In this document: positions 1 to 8,000 of the stretch, piece by piece
Position numbering within the stretch: the first letter of the stretch is position 1
Layout: each line of letters begins with the position of its first letter
Source of the DNA: Sporomusaceae bacterium UBA7701
GTDB lineage: Bacteria > Bacillota > Negativicutes > Sporomusales > UBA7701
Direction: 5' to 3'
NCBI GenBank assembly: GCA_002482545.1
Contig: DLGF01000009.1
Coordinates: 172,990 to 236,989 of the forward strand
DNA length: 64,000 nt
Made by a program: the position numbers and the translations under genes
The notes under the pieces: model-generated
Told to the model about the DNA's origin: nothing
What the model saw: the letters and a program-made list of their open reading frames with translations, nothing else
Databases searched by the model: none

Positions 1-199
1 ACTTTTCGACATGAGACCCCAGAAACGCCGCGGAAAGGCCCAAAAATAAAATAGCCAGCGAAAATGTCCACTGGGTTTCCTTAAGCCCCAGCCCCAGTTC
101 GTTCATGATAGGTTTGGTCAGAACGCTCCAGGCGTAGACGCTGCCGATGCAAATATGAATTCCCACTGCGGATGCAGCGATCAGCCACCGATTTTTCAT
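1..199 (-). CDS. OFA-family MFS transporter, N-terminal part
   Basis: Only the first 66 codons are inside the window; the gene continues past base 1. It begins at an ATG preceded by AAGGAG with good spacing. The visible residues form a first membrane helix with the motif GIHICIGSVYAWSVL, then a loop and a second helix, as in the oxalate/formate antiporter (OFA, OxlT-like) branch of the major facilitator superfamily. Such proteins exchange or import small carboxylates across the inner membrane; the substrate cannot be read from this fragment. It sits directly downstream of two ZTP riboswitches, so expression should rise when ZMP/ZTP builds up, that is, when 10-formyl-tetrahydrofolate is short. 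A role in formate or one-carbon supply is therefore an attractive inference. Confidence 0.8.
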   Translation of the reverse strand, partial: MKNRWLIAASAVGIHICIGSVYAWSVLTKPIMNELGLGLKETQWTFSLAILFLGLSAAFLGSHVEK

Positions 200-256
200 T
201 GGAACAGCTCCTTTTCAACTCTATTGCTTGCCTCTAGTCAGATCGATTTCTCCCGG

Positions 257-367
257 AAAAAAGCAAAAACCGCCTGGACAAAACAAATGTTGTTGCCCAG
301 GCGGTCGACATTCCTCCGCTACGGTCCATGTGGTTGCTTCCACTTTCTCCGCCAGTTCCGCAGCGTG
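257..367 (-). promoter_or_regulatory. ZTP (pfl) riboswitch, gene-proximal copy, with terminator
   Basis: Read on the minus strand, the RNA has a P1 helix (GCTGCGG with CCGTAGC), the conserved AACTGGCGG, an inner GTGG...CCAC hairpin, then a linker and the hallmark CCGCCTGGGCA. The same CCGCCTGGGC can pair with GTCCAGGCGG just downstream, followed by a T-rich run, so the 3' aptamer domain and the intrinsic terminator exclude each other. This is the normal ZTP ON-switch design: ligand binding prevents termination. It lies about 60 bases upstream of the MFS start codon. Confidence 0.85.
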
Positions 368-385
368 TCTATTCGGTTGACAAAC

Positions 386-490
386 AAACAAAAAACCCCC
401 TGAGCGTCCCAATTCGTTGCCCAGGCGGTCGACATCAAGCCGGTACGGTTCATGTGGTTGCTTCCACTTATCCGCCAGTTCCGTACCGTT
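386..490 (-). promoter_or_regulatory. ZTP (pfl) riboswitch, promoter-proximal copy, with its own terminator
   Basis: This is a second complete aptamer, upstream of the first in the same transcript. It has P1 CGGTACGG with CCGTACCG, GAACTGGCGGA, the GTGG...CCAC hairpin and CCGCCTGGGCA. A partner strand GCTCAGGGGG followed by TTTTTTG forms its own terminator with CCGCCTGGGC (one mismatch). The aptamer core is nearly identical to the other copy, including the inner hairpin loop, while the P1 helices differ by paired changes. That covariation supports a conserved fold. Confidence 0.85.
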
Positions 491-509
491 CGTATTGAAC
501 TATGGTGTG

Positions 510-538
510 ATTATAGCAATCCGTCCGCTTTTTGTCAA
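510..538 (-). promoter_or_regulatory. Consensus sigma-A promoter for the ZTP-riboswitch/MFS transcript
   Basis: On the minus strand a perfect -35 box TTGACA (533-538) and a perfect -10 box TATAAT (510-515) are separated by exactly 17 bases. Transcription would start near 503, just ahead of the first riboswitch. Both hexamers match consensus, so the unit is probably strongly transcribed and controlled mainly by the two RNA switches. Confidence 0.9.
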
Positions 539-582
539 CAGCCATTTATCCCGGCCGTTCCTCCCGGCGCCGCGCACCCCGG

Positions 583-921
583 TTAGTGCAATTCGCCGCG
601 GAGCCGCGCCAACTCAGCCTGGTCCTCGCGATAATACCATCTGATGGATCTGCCCACCATACACCGTGCTGCGTCCATTTTCCCCTCGAGGGCCAATTTT
701 CGCATTTTGGCGGTATTGAAACCGTTGGAAGAAAAATAGCTGGTCGGAACAAAGCCCCGGTTGACAAGCTCTTTACGGTAGCGTTCAAAATCCCTGGCAT
801 CCATATCAACACGCCATATTGCCACGAATATCCCAGCCTTTCCTATGTCAACTACACATCCATCATAAACGATTTGAATGCCGTAATTGTTAAGCAAAGG
901 TAAAAAGTTTTTAACAATCAT
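583..921 (-). CDS. Hypothetical protein (112 aa)
   Basis: I do not recognise this protein. It is soluble, with no signal peptide or membrane helix, and is rich in Arg, Asp and Tyr toward its C-terminus (RSIRWYYRED near residues 91-100). A GTG codon directly precedes the ATG chosen here. No clear Shine-Dalgarno sequence is visible upstream, which lowers confidence that it is translated as drawn. It stands alone between the MocR gene and the ZTP-controlled transporter, in the same orientation as both. Its stop lies about 45 bases upstream of the transporter promoter's -35 box. Confidence 0.5.
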   Translation of the reverse strand: MIVKNFLPLLNNYGIQIVYDGCVVDIGKAGIFVAIWRVDMDARDFERYRKELVNRGFVPTSYFSSNGFNTAKMRKLALEGKMDAARCMVGRSIRWYYREDQAELARLRGELH

Positions 922-1126
922 CACGCTGCTTTTGAAGGCCGGGCCGCTTTTAACCGGGCGGGGCGGCCAGCTGCAACTTATAAAACGCTGTATCGACTTT
1001 CATGACCGGAAAGGCCGCCGGAAGAGCGTGGGCGGGTATCGCCGAAAACCGTTTTCCCCGTAAAAACGGTAGCGGGGCCAGAAATTTCGATAATGAGCCG
1101 GATGACGTCCGCAACCGCCAAACAGC

Positions 1127-2593
1127 TTATTGCAGGCTCCGGACCAGTTCCGCCAGCCGGACCAGGCCCCGGTCCAGCGCCGCCAGCGGCGCAAAGGCGT
1201 AGGAAATGCGGATATACGGATTTTTGGCGAAATCATAAAGGCTTCCGGGATTGATAAGAAGTTTCTCGGCCAGGGCCAAATGAAACAATTTTTCGGTCGG
1301 TACGCCGTCAGGCAGTCTCAGCCATATATAAAACCCTCCCGCCGGGGTGTTCCAGGCGGCGAGGCCCTTAAAGCAGCCTTCCAGCACCCTCAGGACATAT
1401 TCCCGCCGTTCTTTCAGCCGCTTCCGGAGAATCGCGAGATGTTCATCATACAGGCCGCTCTCGATCCATTCCGTCAAAGCCCACTGGGAAAGGGAACTCG
1501 TACCGTAGTCGGTCTGCATTTTGACATCGCCGAGGCGTTCCACCACCGGCTCGGGTCCGGCCAGCCACCCCAGCCGCAGCCCCGCCGCAAGGGTTTTGGA
1601 GACGGTGCCCGTATACAGCACCGTGCCGCTTTGGTCCCTGGCTTTCATGGGCAGCGGCGGCGGCTCGTCCAGCCACAGTTCGCGATAAGCGTCGTCTTCA
1701 ATCATCGGGAGGCGGTTGCCCGCACACCACTCCAGAAGCTCCCGGCGGCGGTCCTCCGTCATTACCGTGCCGGTCGGGTTGTGGAAGGTCGGGATGGTAT
1801 AAAGAAGCGCGGTGCCGCGGGAGCTTTTCTTGCGGCTGAGCATCGCCGGCAGCAATCCCCGGTCGTCCATCGGGACGCCTGCCAGCTTCATTCCCGCCGA
1901 CTGGAAAACATGGAGGGATTTTATATAAGAAGGGGTTTCGACGAAAACCGTCGACCCGGGCTGCAGCAGCCCGATGGAAATGAGCTGAAGGGCCTGGAGC
2001 GAGCCGGATACGATCAAGAGATTGGACGGCGATACCTTGAGACCGTATTTCTCCAGATACCGGCTCAGGGTCTTCCTGAGCTCCGGCAAGCCGAGCGGCT
2101 CGATATAACTGAGCGAATGCACCCTCTCCGGCAATTTGCAAAGCACCTTTTGCATCATGTCGTAGGGAAAAAGGTCCGGGGATATCTCGCCCGTGCTCAG
2201 CCGGGTAATCCCGGCCATAAACTCCTGCTTGTTGATGACCTGGACCGTCGGAAGATTGGCCTGGTGGATGCCCGAGCTGATATAACTCTGCCAGTTGGTG
2301 GGCGGAGTGGATATCATGAGCGACCAGGTATTATTGACGATTTGCGTTCCCTGCCCGAAATTGCCCTCGATCAGCCCTTGCGCCTTGAGTTCTTCCAAGG
2401 CTTCAACGACGGTGCTCCGGTTGACGTTGAACAGCTTCGCCATTTCCCGCTGGGCCGGAAGCTTGTACCCGACAAGCCAGTCGCCGCTGGAAATCTTCCG
2501 GCTTATAAAACTTACGATTTGCTTGTACACAGGCACCTTGCTGGCCGGATCCGGTTTCCAGTCGATTGCCACCGCTCCTGTTTTTGTTGACAT
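1127..2593 (-). CDS. MocR-type GntR/aminotransferase fusion regulator
   Basis: The protein has 488 residues: an N-terminal GntR winged helix-turn-helix (about 15-85) joined to a fold-type I aminotransferase domain (about 110-488), the MocR/PdxR architecture. In the aminotransferase part I see HNPTG at 271-275, EDDAY at 299-303 and the PLP-binding lysine in SKT at 333. Regulators of this class bind PLP or an aldimine and control a nearby transporter or metabolic gene. Here the obvious target is the divergent aminotransferase gene, with about 140 bases of shared upstream DNA. The start is an ATG behind GGAGG. The ligand and regulated pathway are not deducible from sequence. Confidence 0.9.
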   Translation of the reverse strand: MSTKTGAVAIDWKPDPASKVPVYKQIVSFISRKISSGDWLVGYKLPAQREMAKLFNVNRSTVVEALEELKAQGLIEGNFGQGTQIVNNTWSLMISTPPTNWQSYISSGIHQANLPTVQVINKQEFMAGITRLSTGEISPDLFPYDMMQKVLCKLPERVHSLSYIEPLGLPELRKTLSRYLEKYGLKVSPSNLLIVSGSLQALQLISIGLLQPGSTVFVETPSYIKSLHVFQSAGMKLAGVPMDDRGLLPAMLSRKKSSRGTALLYTIPTFHNPTGTVMTEDRRRELLEWCAGNRLPMIEDDAYRELWLDEPPPLPMKARDQSGTVLYTGTVSKTLAAGLRLGWLAGPEPVVERLGDVKMQTDYGTSSLSQWALTEWIESGLYDEHLAILRKRLKERREYVLRVLEGCFKGLAAWNTPAGGFYIWLRLPDGVPTEKLFHLALAEKLLINPGSLYDFAKNPYIRISYAFAPLAALDRGLVRLAELVRSLQ

Positions 2594-2732
2594 CGTCCGC
2601 CTCCTGGAGAATTACTTCGCTTATCCCGATAATTTTACTATAAACTTGGTTGGGTTCATACACAATAGAATGGATGGATACATTTGTAAAAATACCGGTT
2701 AGAATGGAGAAAAGAACCTCAAAGGCTTGGTG

Positions 2733-3860
2733 ATGAAAATGCGCCTTAAGGATTTTGAGCTGGAAGTCTACTTTGACAAATACGAATTTACCGCCCCCTA
2801 CCTGCTGAGCCAATCCGATTGTCAGTCGATGGCCATTGGAGAGCTGCTCGCCCTGGAGCCCGGGGCACAGGAAAATCTCATGAAAACTTGGTTGGGCTAT
2901 TCCGAAGTACGCGGCAACCCCGGGCTCAGGCAGGAAATCGCCGGACTCTACGACCGGCTGACTGCCGAAAATATACTGGTTCACGCCGGAGCCCAGGAGC
3001 CCATCTTCAATTTCATGAATGTCGCCCTCAGCCCCGGCGACCATGTCGTCTGCATGGTTCCTACCTATCAGTCCCTGTTCGAGGTGGCCGGCGCCATCGG
3101 CTGCCAAGTGGCCCGGTGGGAACTGGCGCAGGGTGAAAGCGGCTGGCTGCTGGACCTCGACGCGCTCGGGAAACTCATCACCCCCAAGACCAGGGCCATC
3201 GTCCTCAATTCCCCCAATAATCCGACCGGCTATACGCTGAGCAGGGAAGAAATGCAGGCTGTAACGGCAATAGCCCGCCGGCATGGCCTTTATGTTTTCA
3301 GCGACGAGGTTTATAAAGACTTGGAACTGGATGGACAGCAGCGGCCTTGGTTCGCGGATATGTATGAAAACGCCGTGTCCCTCGGCGTCATGTCCAAGGC
3401 TTATGGCCTGGCGGGCCTGCGGATCGGCTGGATCGCCACGCCCAACAGGCAACTTTATGAAAAGATGGCCAGGTTTAAGCACTACACCACCATCTGCAGC
3501 AGCAGCCCCAGTGAATACCTGGCCCTCGTCGCCCTGCGGAACAGGGATAAAATCCTGAGCAGAAACCGGGCGATCATCCGGGAAAATCTCGATCTGGCCG
3601 AAGCATTCTTTGCCCGGCATCCTCATTTCTTCCTCAATAACCGGCCCATGGGCGGCCCCATCGCTTTCCATCAGCTTAAAATCAAGGAGCCGGTCGCCGA
3701 TTTCTGCGAAGCTTTGGTGGCCCGGAAAGGCGTTCTGCTTCTGCCGTCCACCGTATATTCCTTCCCCGGCCCTTATATCCGTATGGGATACGGCCGCAAG
3801 AACTTCCCGGCCTGTTTGGAAAAACTGGAAGAGTATCTCCGGGAAGATTACCGCCCCTGA
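2733..3860 (+). CDS. PLP-dependent class I/II aminotransferase
   Basis: A 375-residue fold-type I aminotransferase. NNPTG lies at 162-166, DEVY at 191-194 and the PLP Schiff-base lysine is K222 in SKAYGLAGLR, followed by the RIGW phosphate-cup segment. TTG and GTG codons precede the chosen ATG in frame. The ATG is preferred because AAAGG lies 7 bases upstream. The amino donor cannot be told from sequence. It is divergent from a MocR regulator, which probably controls it. A strong terminator follows, so it is monocistronic. Confidence 0.9.
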   Translation: MKMRLKDFELEVYFDKYEFTAPYLLSQSDCQSMAIGELLALEPGAQENLMKTWLGYSEVRGNPGLRQEIAGLYDRLTAENILVHAGAQEPIFNFMNVALSPGDHVVCMVPTYQSLFEVAGAIGCQVARWELAQGESGWLLDLDALGKLITPKTRAIVLNSPNNPTGYTLSREEMQAVTAIARRHGLYVFSDEVYKDLELDGQQRPWFADMYENAVSLGVMSKAYGLAGLRIGWIATPNRQLYEKMARFKHYTTICSSSPSEYLALVALRNRDKILSRNRAIIRENLDLAEAFFARHPHFFLNNRPMGGPIAFHQLKIKEPVADFCEALVARKGVLLLPSTVYSFPGPYIRMGYGRKNFPACLEKLEEYLREDYRP

Positions 3861-3918
3861 AAATAAGTTGTTTCACAGCCGGAGCTACCCCAAGGGCTAC
3901 GGCTGTCAAATTCCCTCC

Positions 3919-3965
3919 GGGCTGGCAGGCCGCTATGCAGCGGCCTGCCAGCCCGTCTCTTTTTG
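3919..3965 (+). terminator. Intrinsic terminator after the aminotransferase gene
   Basis: GGGCTGGCAGGCCGCT pairs with AGCGGCCTGCCAGCCC around an ATGC loop, a 16-bp stem, followed by CTCTTTTTG. It closes the transcription unit before the receiver/PEP-synthase-like gene. The remaining stretch up to 4137 shows no further recognisable element. Confidence 0.85.
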
Positions 3966-4137
3966 TCACAGGCGGTCCTTATCCGACATCATCCGTTCGG
4001 GCGCGGGGCACCATAGCATTAATCCGGCCGAGTCCATTAGGCTGCTTGGAGGTATCGGCAATTTCGGCGGAGAATTTTAATATGATTTCCTGTTTATGCA
4101 GCTCGCTTCTTGTTGATTTCCGGAGGAGGAATGGCGG

Positions 4138-7077
4138 ATGAAACACTTTAGCGATTTTAAAACCCAGTTTTTAGGGTTCCATGACCTGATGAAATTCCGG
4201 GTGACCGAGATTCTTCTCGTTTCAACGCCTTACGACGGATTTGTCCTCGAGGAGGACGGGCGGTTGTCCGAACAGCTCTATAACCAATTCGCCGACCTTA
4301 ACATTCCCTTCATTCCCCGCATCCGCAGGGTCTCCAGCCCCCAGGAGGCTTTTGAAGCCTTAAAGAAAAAAGTCCCCCACCTCATCATCATCATGTCCAG
4401 CATCAGCGACATGAGCACCTTTGAGTTCGAGAAAAAACTGAAGGAACTGCATCCGCGCATCCCGCTGGTCATGCTGTCTTATGAACGCCTGTCGGCCGGG
4501 ATGATCGCCCAGGTCCGGGAAAACGCCTATATTGACAGAATCTTTCACTGGTCAGGCGACAGCAAGATCTTGCTGGCCATCATCAAAAGCATGGAAGACC
4601 GGCATAACGTCGAAGCCGACAGCAGGCAGGGAGTCCAGGCCATCCTGGTGGTCGACGACTCTCCGGTGTATTACTCGCAGTTTCTGCCGATGATGTATAC
4701 CGAGATTCTGACCCAGACCCGCTACCTGGTGTCCCACGCCGTAAGCAGCAGCCACGGCTTGCTGCGGGTCCGCCTGCGGCCCAAAATTCTGCTCGCGGAG
4801 ACCTATGAGGAGGCGATGACGATCATCCGGAAATATCGCCATAATTTGCTTGGCGTTATTTCCGACGTCCGGTTTCCCAAAGACGGGAAGGTCCATCCGG
4901 CCGCCGGCCTGAAACTGGCTCAGAAAGTCCGCGAAATCATCCCCGACCTGCCATTTCTCCTGCAGTCCGAAGAAGAGGAGAACGCTGAAAAAGCCCAAAA
5001 GATCAATATCCCCTACCTCGATAAGAATTCCCAGAACCTAGTGCTCGAACTGCGGTCCTATATCCTCCAAAACTACGGGTTTGGCTCATTCACATTCAAA
5101 TACCCCGACGGAACGGTTATCGCCGAAGCCAGGGACATTACCGAGCTGGAAAGAATTATCCGGATACTGCCGGACGAAAGTTTGTACTACCACGGCAGCA
5201 ACAACCACTTCTCGACCTGGTTCAGGGCCCGCACCGAGTTTGAGATCGCCGACGAACTCCGCAGCATGGCCGCCGCCCAGTTCGCCAGCATTTCCGAAAT
5301 CCGGGCGTTTATCCTGGAGGTGCTGCAGGCCTTCTTTCAGCGCTACCAGTCGGGGGTGCTGGATTTCGAAGGGTTGTCCAAAAAGGATATGGAAAATGCC
5401 TTCATCAAGCTGGGGAACGGCTCTCTGGGGGGGAAAGCCCGGGGGATCGCCTTCTTTAAATCGCTGCTGGCCGAATCCGATCTGGCGGAAAAATACGAGG
5501 ACATGAAGGTGAAAACGCCTCGTTCCTTCGTCGTGTGCAGCGAAGTCTTCGAAGAGTTCATGGAGCACAATAATCTCTATGACGCCACCATTTATGGCGG
5601 CAAGGAGACGGAAATAGCGCAGAAGTTTCTGACTGCCAAGCTGCCGGCGACCATTGCGGACAACCTCCGCATCCTCATCCAGCATATCAGGTCGCCGCTG
5701 GCGGTCCGCTCGTCCAGCATCCTGGAGGATTCCAGGGTTCAGCCCTTCGCCGGAATCTATAAAACCTACATCGTTCCCAACAACCACGCGGACCCTGCCG
5801 TCCGCTTCCAGCAGCTTTCCGACGCCGTCAAACTGGTTTATGCCTCGGTCTTCTATTCCTCGCCGGTCCATTACGCCAAAAACGTCGATATCCGCATTGA
5901 AGAGGAAAAAATGGCGGTCCTCATCCAGGAATTGGTGGGGGAGTACTACGGCGACCTATACTATCCGGTCATCTCCGGCGTCGCCCAGTCCTATAACTTT
6001 TACCCCTACTCCCACATGGAGGCCGAAGAAGGCACCGTCAGCCTCGCCCTAGGGTTCGGCAAGGCCATCGTCGACGGGGATCAGGTATACCGGTTTTCTC
6101 CCGCCCATCCGCGGATTACCCCGCCCTTCGCCGGCCCGCGCGATTTCTTCGTGAAAACACAGACCGGCTTTTACGCCCTAAACCTCGAAAAATCCTCGGA
6201 CATCCAGTTGGGGACCGACGACAACTGCACCTATGAAAAGCATTCCCTGTCCCGGGCCGAACAGGACAATACTCTGGAGTTCGTCGGCAGCACCTATTCG
6301 CGGGACGACGACTGCATATACGACAACGCCTTTTCGAGCGGCCCCAAGCTGGTGACTTTCGCCCCCATCCTCAAATATGAGCGGTTGCCCTTGACCGAAA
6401 TCATTCAGGAACTGCTCACCCTGGGAAAACAATCCTTCGGCACCGACGTGGAAATCGAATTCGCCGTCAATATCCCCAAGGACAAAACCAAGCCCAAGGA
6501 GTTCTACTTCCTCCAGGCCAGGCCGATGGTCGTGGGCCGGGAGGCGGTTCAGGTCAAGCTGGATGACGAACGGGAGGTACTGTGCTCCAGCCACCACACC
6601 GTCGGCAACGGCGTATTCGAAAATATCCGGGATATTATTTTCGTCGACCCGGAATTGTTCGAACTCAAGGACACCATCCAGATCGCCTCGGAGATCGGCG
6701 AGCTCAACGAGCGCTTGTTCCAGGAGGACCGCAAATGCATTCTCATCGGGTTTGGCCGCTTGGGAACGTCCGACCGCTGGCTGGGCATCCCGCTGGAGTG
6801 GTCCCAGATGTCGCAGGCCCGCGTGGTGGTGGAAGTCGACCGCGCCGACCTCAAGCCCGAACCGTCGCTCGGCAGCCATTTCTTCCATAACCTCACGTCG
6901 ATGAATATGGGCTATTTCCATATTCAGCACAACAATAGCGCGGAACGGGTCGACTGGGGCTGGCTCAACAGCCTGCCCGTGCTCCAAGAGACCAAATACG
7001 TCAAACTCGTGCGGAGCGAGGAGCCGTTGTTAGTCAAAATCGACGGCCGGAGCTTTAAAGGAAACATCTATCGCTGA
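4138..7077 (+). CDS. Receiver-like plus PEP/pyruvate-binding (PPDK N-type) multidomain protein
   Basis: A 979-residue cytosolic protein. Residues about 20-150 form a degenerate receiver-like alpha/beta domain. Residues about 165-310 form a second receiver with VVDDSP at 171-176 and the likely phospho-acceptor D243 in SDVRFP. From about 420 follows an ATP-grasp domain of the PEP synthase/pyruvate phosphate dikinase type: LGGKARG 430-436, AVRSSSILEDS near 522-532, FAGIY 537-541 and LQARPM near 795. The central phosphohistidine domain and the PEP-binding C-terminal barrel of true PEP synthases are absent, so it cannot run the complete reaction alone. The start has GGAGGAGGA 8 bases upstream. It is a single-gene unit with no partner kinase beside it. 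A phosphorylation-controlled nucleotide-binding role is inference. Confidence 0.8.
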   Translation: MKHFSDFKTQFLGFHDLMKFRVTEILLVSTPYDGFVLEEDGRLSEQLYNQFADLNIPFIPRIRRVSSPQEAFEALKKKVPHLIIIMSSISDMSTFEFEKKLKELHPRIPLVMLSYERLSAGMIAQVRENAYIDRIFHWSGDSKILLAIIKSMEDRHNVEADSRQGVQAILVVDDSPVYYSQFLPMMYTEILTQTRYLVSHAVSSSHGLLRVRLRPKILLAETYEEAMTIIRKYRHNLLGVISDVRFPKDGKVHPAAGLKLAQKVREIIPDLPFLLQSEEEENAEKAQKINIPYLDKNSQNLVLELRSYILQNYGFGSFTFKYPDGTVIAEARDITELERIIRILPDESLYYHGSNNHFSTWFRARTEFEIADELRSMAAAQFASISEIRAFILEVLQAFFQRYQSGVLDFEGLSKKDMENAFIKLGNGSLGGKARGIAFFKSLLAESDLAEKYEDMKVKTPRSFVVCSEVFEEFMEHNNLYDATIYGGKETEIAQKFLTAKLPATIADNLRILIQHIRSPLAVRSSSILEDSRVQPFAGIYKTYIVPNNHADPAVRFQQLSDAVKLVYASVFYSSPVHYAKNVDIRIEEEKMAVLIQELVGEYYGDLYYPVISGVAQSYNFYPYSHMEAEEGTVSLALGFGKAIVDGDQVYRFSPAHPRITPPFAGPRDFFVKTQTGFYALNLEKSSDIQLGTDDNCTYEKHSLSRAEQDNTLEFVGSTYSRDDDCIYDNAFSSGPKLVTFAPILKYERLPLTEIIQELLTLGKQSFGTDVEIEFAVNIPKDKTKPKEFYFLQARPMVVGREAVQVKLDDEREVLCSSHHTVGNGVFENIRDIIFVDPELFELKDTIQIASEIGELNERLFQEDRKCILIGFGRLGTSDRWLGIPLEWSQMSQARVVVEVDRADLKPEPSLGSHFFHNLTSMNMGYFHIQHNNSAERVDWGWLNSLPVLQETKYVKLVRSEEPLLVKIDGRSFKGNIYR

Positions 7078-7147
7078 GCGGCGCTCTCCCCGCTTGTGGA
7101 ACCAAAGGAAATTTGTTATTATTAAATAAAAATTGCATCGCTTTCCT

Positions 7148-7313
7148 ATATCTTCGGGGTAGGGTGAAACTCCCAGCCGGTGGTAAGCGGCTTTGCCGCA
7201 AGCCCACGAGCCGCAAGGCAGACTTGGTGCGATTCCAAGGCCGACAGTACAGCCTGGATGAGAGAAGATAAGCGTAAAAATCTTATATCCCGAAGATTTT
7301 CGGGATTTTTTGT
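7148..7313 (+). promoter_or_regulatory. FMN (RFN) riboswitch with terminator
   Basis: The conserved RFN blocks are present in order: GGGGTAGGGTGAAACTCCC, CCGGTGGTAAG, AAGCCCACGAGCC, TTGGTGCGATTCCAAGGCC, GACAGTACAG and CTGGATGAGAGAAGAT. P1 pairs ATCTTC (7150-7155) with GAAGAT (7264-7269). The terminator CCCGAAGATTTTCGGG plus T6 follows. TCTTCGGGG at 7151-7159 is also complementary to CCCGAAGA of the terminator, giving a visible antiterminator: FMN stabilises P1, frees the terminator and stops transcription. It controls ribU. Confidence 0.95.
7287..7313 (+). terminator. Riboswitch-controlled terminator before ribU
   Basis: ATCCCGAAGA and TTTTCGGGAT form a short hairpin followed by TTTTTTG. The left arm is shared with the antiterminator helix formed with the 5' end of the FMN aptamer, so this is the OFF platform of the riboswitch. 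Confidence 0.85.
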
Positions 7314-7343
7314 TTGCAACATTTCTACCAGGAGGAATTCGTC

Positions 7344-7931
7344 GTGTACCAATCCAAAGTGAATTTTTTGGCCAAAGTCGGCTTACTTTCCGCCATGTCC
7401 ACCATCCTGATGTTTTTGGATATGCCGGTGCCCTTGATGCCGCTGTTTCTCAAACTCGATATCAGCGAACTGCCGGCGGTGATCGCCGCCTTCTCCATGG
7501 GGCCGATGGCCGCCGTACTGGTCGAGCTGATCAAAAACCTCCTGCATATAGCCAACACGCAAACGCTCGGTATCGGTGAATGCGCCAACTTTTTGGTCGG
7601 TGTGGCCTTTCTGGTCCCGGCCGGCTACGTGTACCGCCGTCGGGCCGATTACCCGGGGGCGGTACTGGCGCTGACGCTCGGCACGGTGTCGATGGTCTTC
7701 TGGGCTTCCGTCCTGAATTATTTCGTGCTGCTGCCCGTTTATCAGGCTGTCCTCCATTTCCCGCTGGACCGGATCGTCGCTCTCGGGTCGGCGGCCAATC
7801 CGCACATCACGGATTTGAAATCCTTTATTACGCTGGCCATTGCGCCCTTCAACGCCCTCAAAGGATTCGTCATATCCCTCTGCACGGTGCTCATTTACCG
7901 GCGGGTCCTGCCCCTGCTCCGCCCGGAGTAG
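7344..7931 (+). CDS. ribU: Riboflavin ECF transporter S component RibU
   Basis: A 195-residue integral membrane protein with about five or six hydrophobic helices. It matches the RibU substrate-binding subunit of energy-coupling factor transporters: an N-terminal KVGLLSAMSTILMFLDMPVP segment, an LKLDISELPAVIAAFSMGP motif, and KGFVISL near the C-terminus. It captures riboflavin and needs the shared EcfA/A'/T module, which is not in this window. An upstream in-frame TTG exists, but AGGAGG at 7330-7335 is ideally placed for the GTG used here. Control by the FMN riboswitch immediately upstream is typical of this gene and supports the assignment. Confidence 0.93.
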   Translation: MYQSKVNFLAKVGLLSAMSTILMFLDMPVPLMPLFLKLDISELPAVIAAFSMGPMAAVLVELIKNLLHIANTQTLGIGECANFLVGVAFLVPAGYVYRRRADYPGAVLALTLGTVSMVFWASVLNYFVLLPVYQAVLHFPLDRIVALGSAANPHITDLKSFITLAIAPFNALKGFVISLCTVLIYRRVLPLLRPE

Positions 7932-7947
7932 CCGGAGGCGGAAAAGA

Positions 7948-7983
7948 AAAAGCATCATTTTGCCGCTCGGCAAATGATGCTTT
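7948..7983. terminator. Bidirectional terminator between ribU and cheV
   Basis: AAAGCATCATTTTGCCG pairs with CGGCAAATGATGCTTT with one extra base. It is flanked by A-rich and T-rich runs, so it can end ribU from the left and cheV from the right. Confidence 0.85.
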
Positions 7984-8000
7984 GTTTATTTCCCGAAAGC

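Noticed and set aside
1130..2590. Long 486-codon open frame on the plus strand opposite the MocR gene
   Set aside because: It mirrors a clear GntR/aminotransferase gene, has no ribosome site and reads as low-complexity Arg/Pro/Gln sequence.
2403..3671. Long minus-strand frame opposite the aminotransferase gene
   Set aside because: It covers a well-supported PLP enzyme on the other strand and has no recognisable motif.
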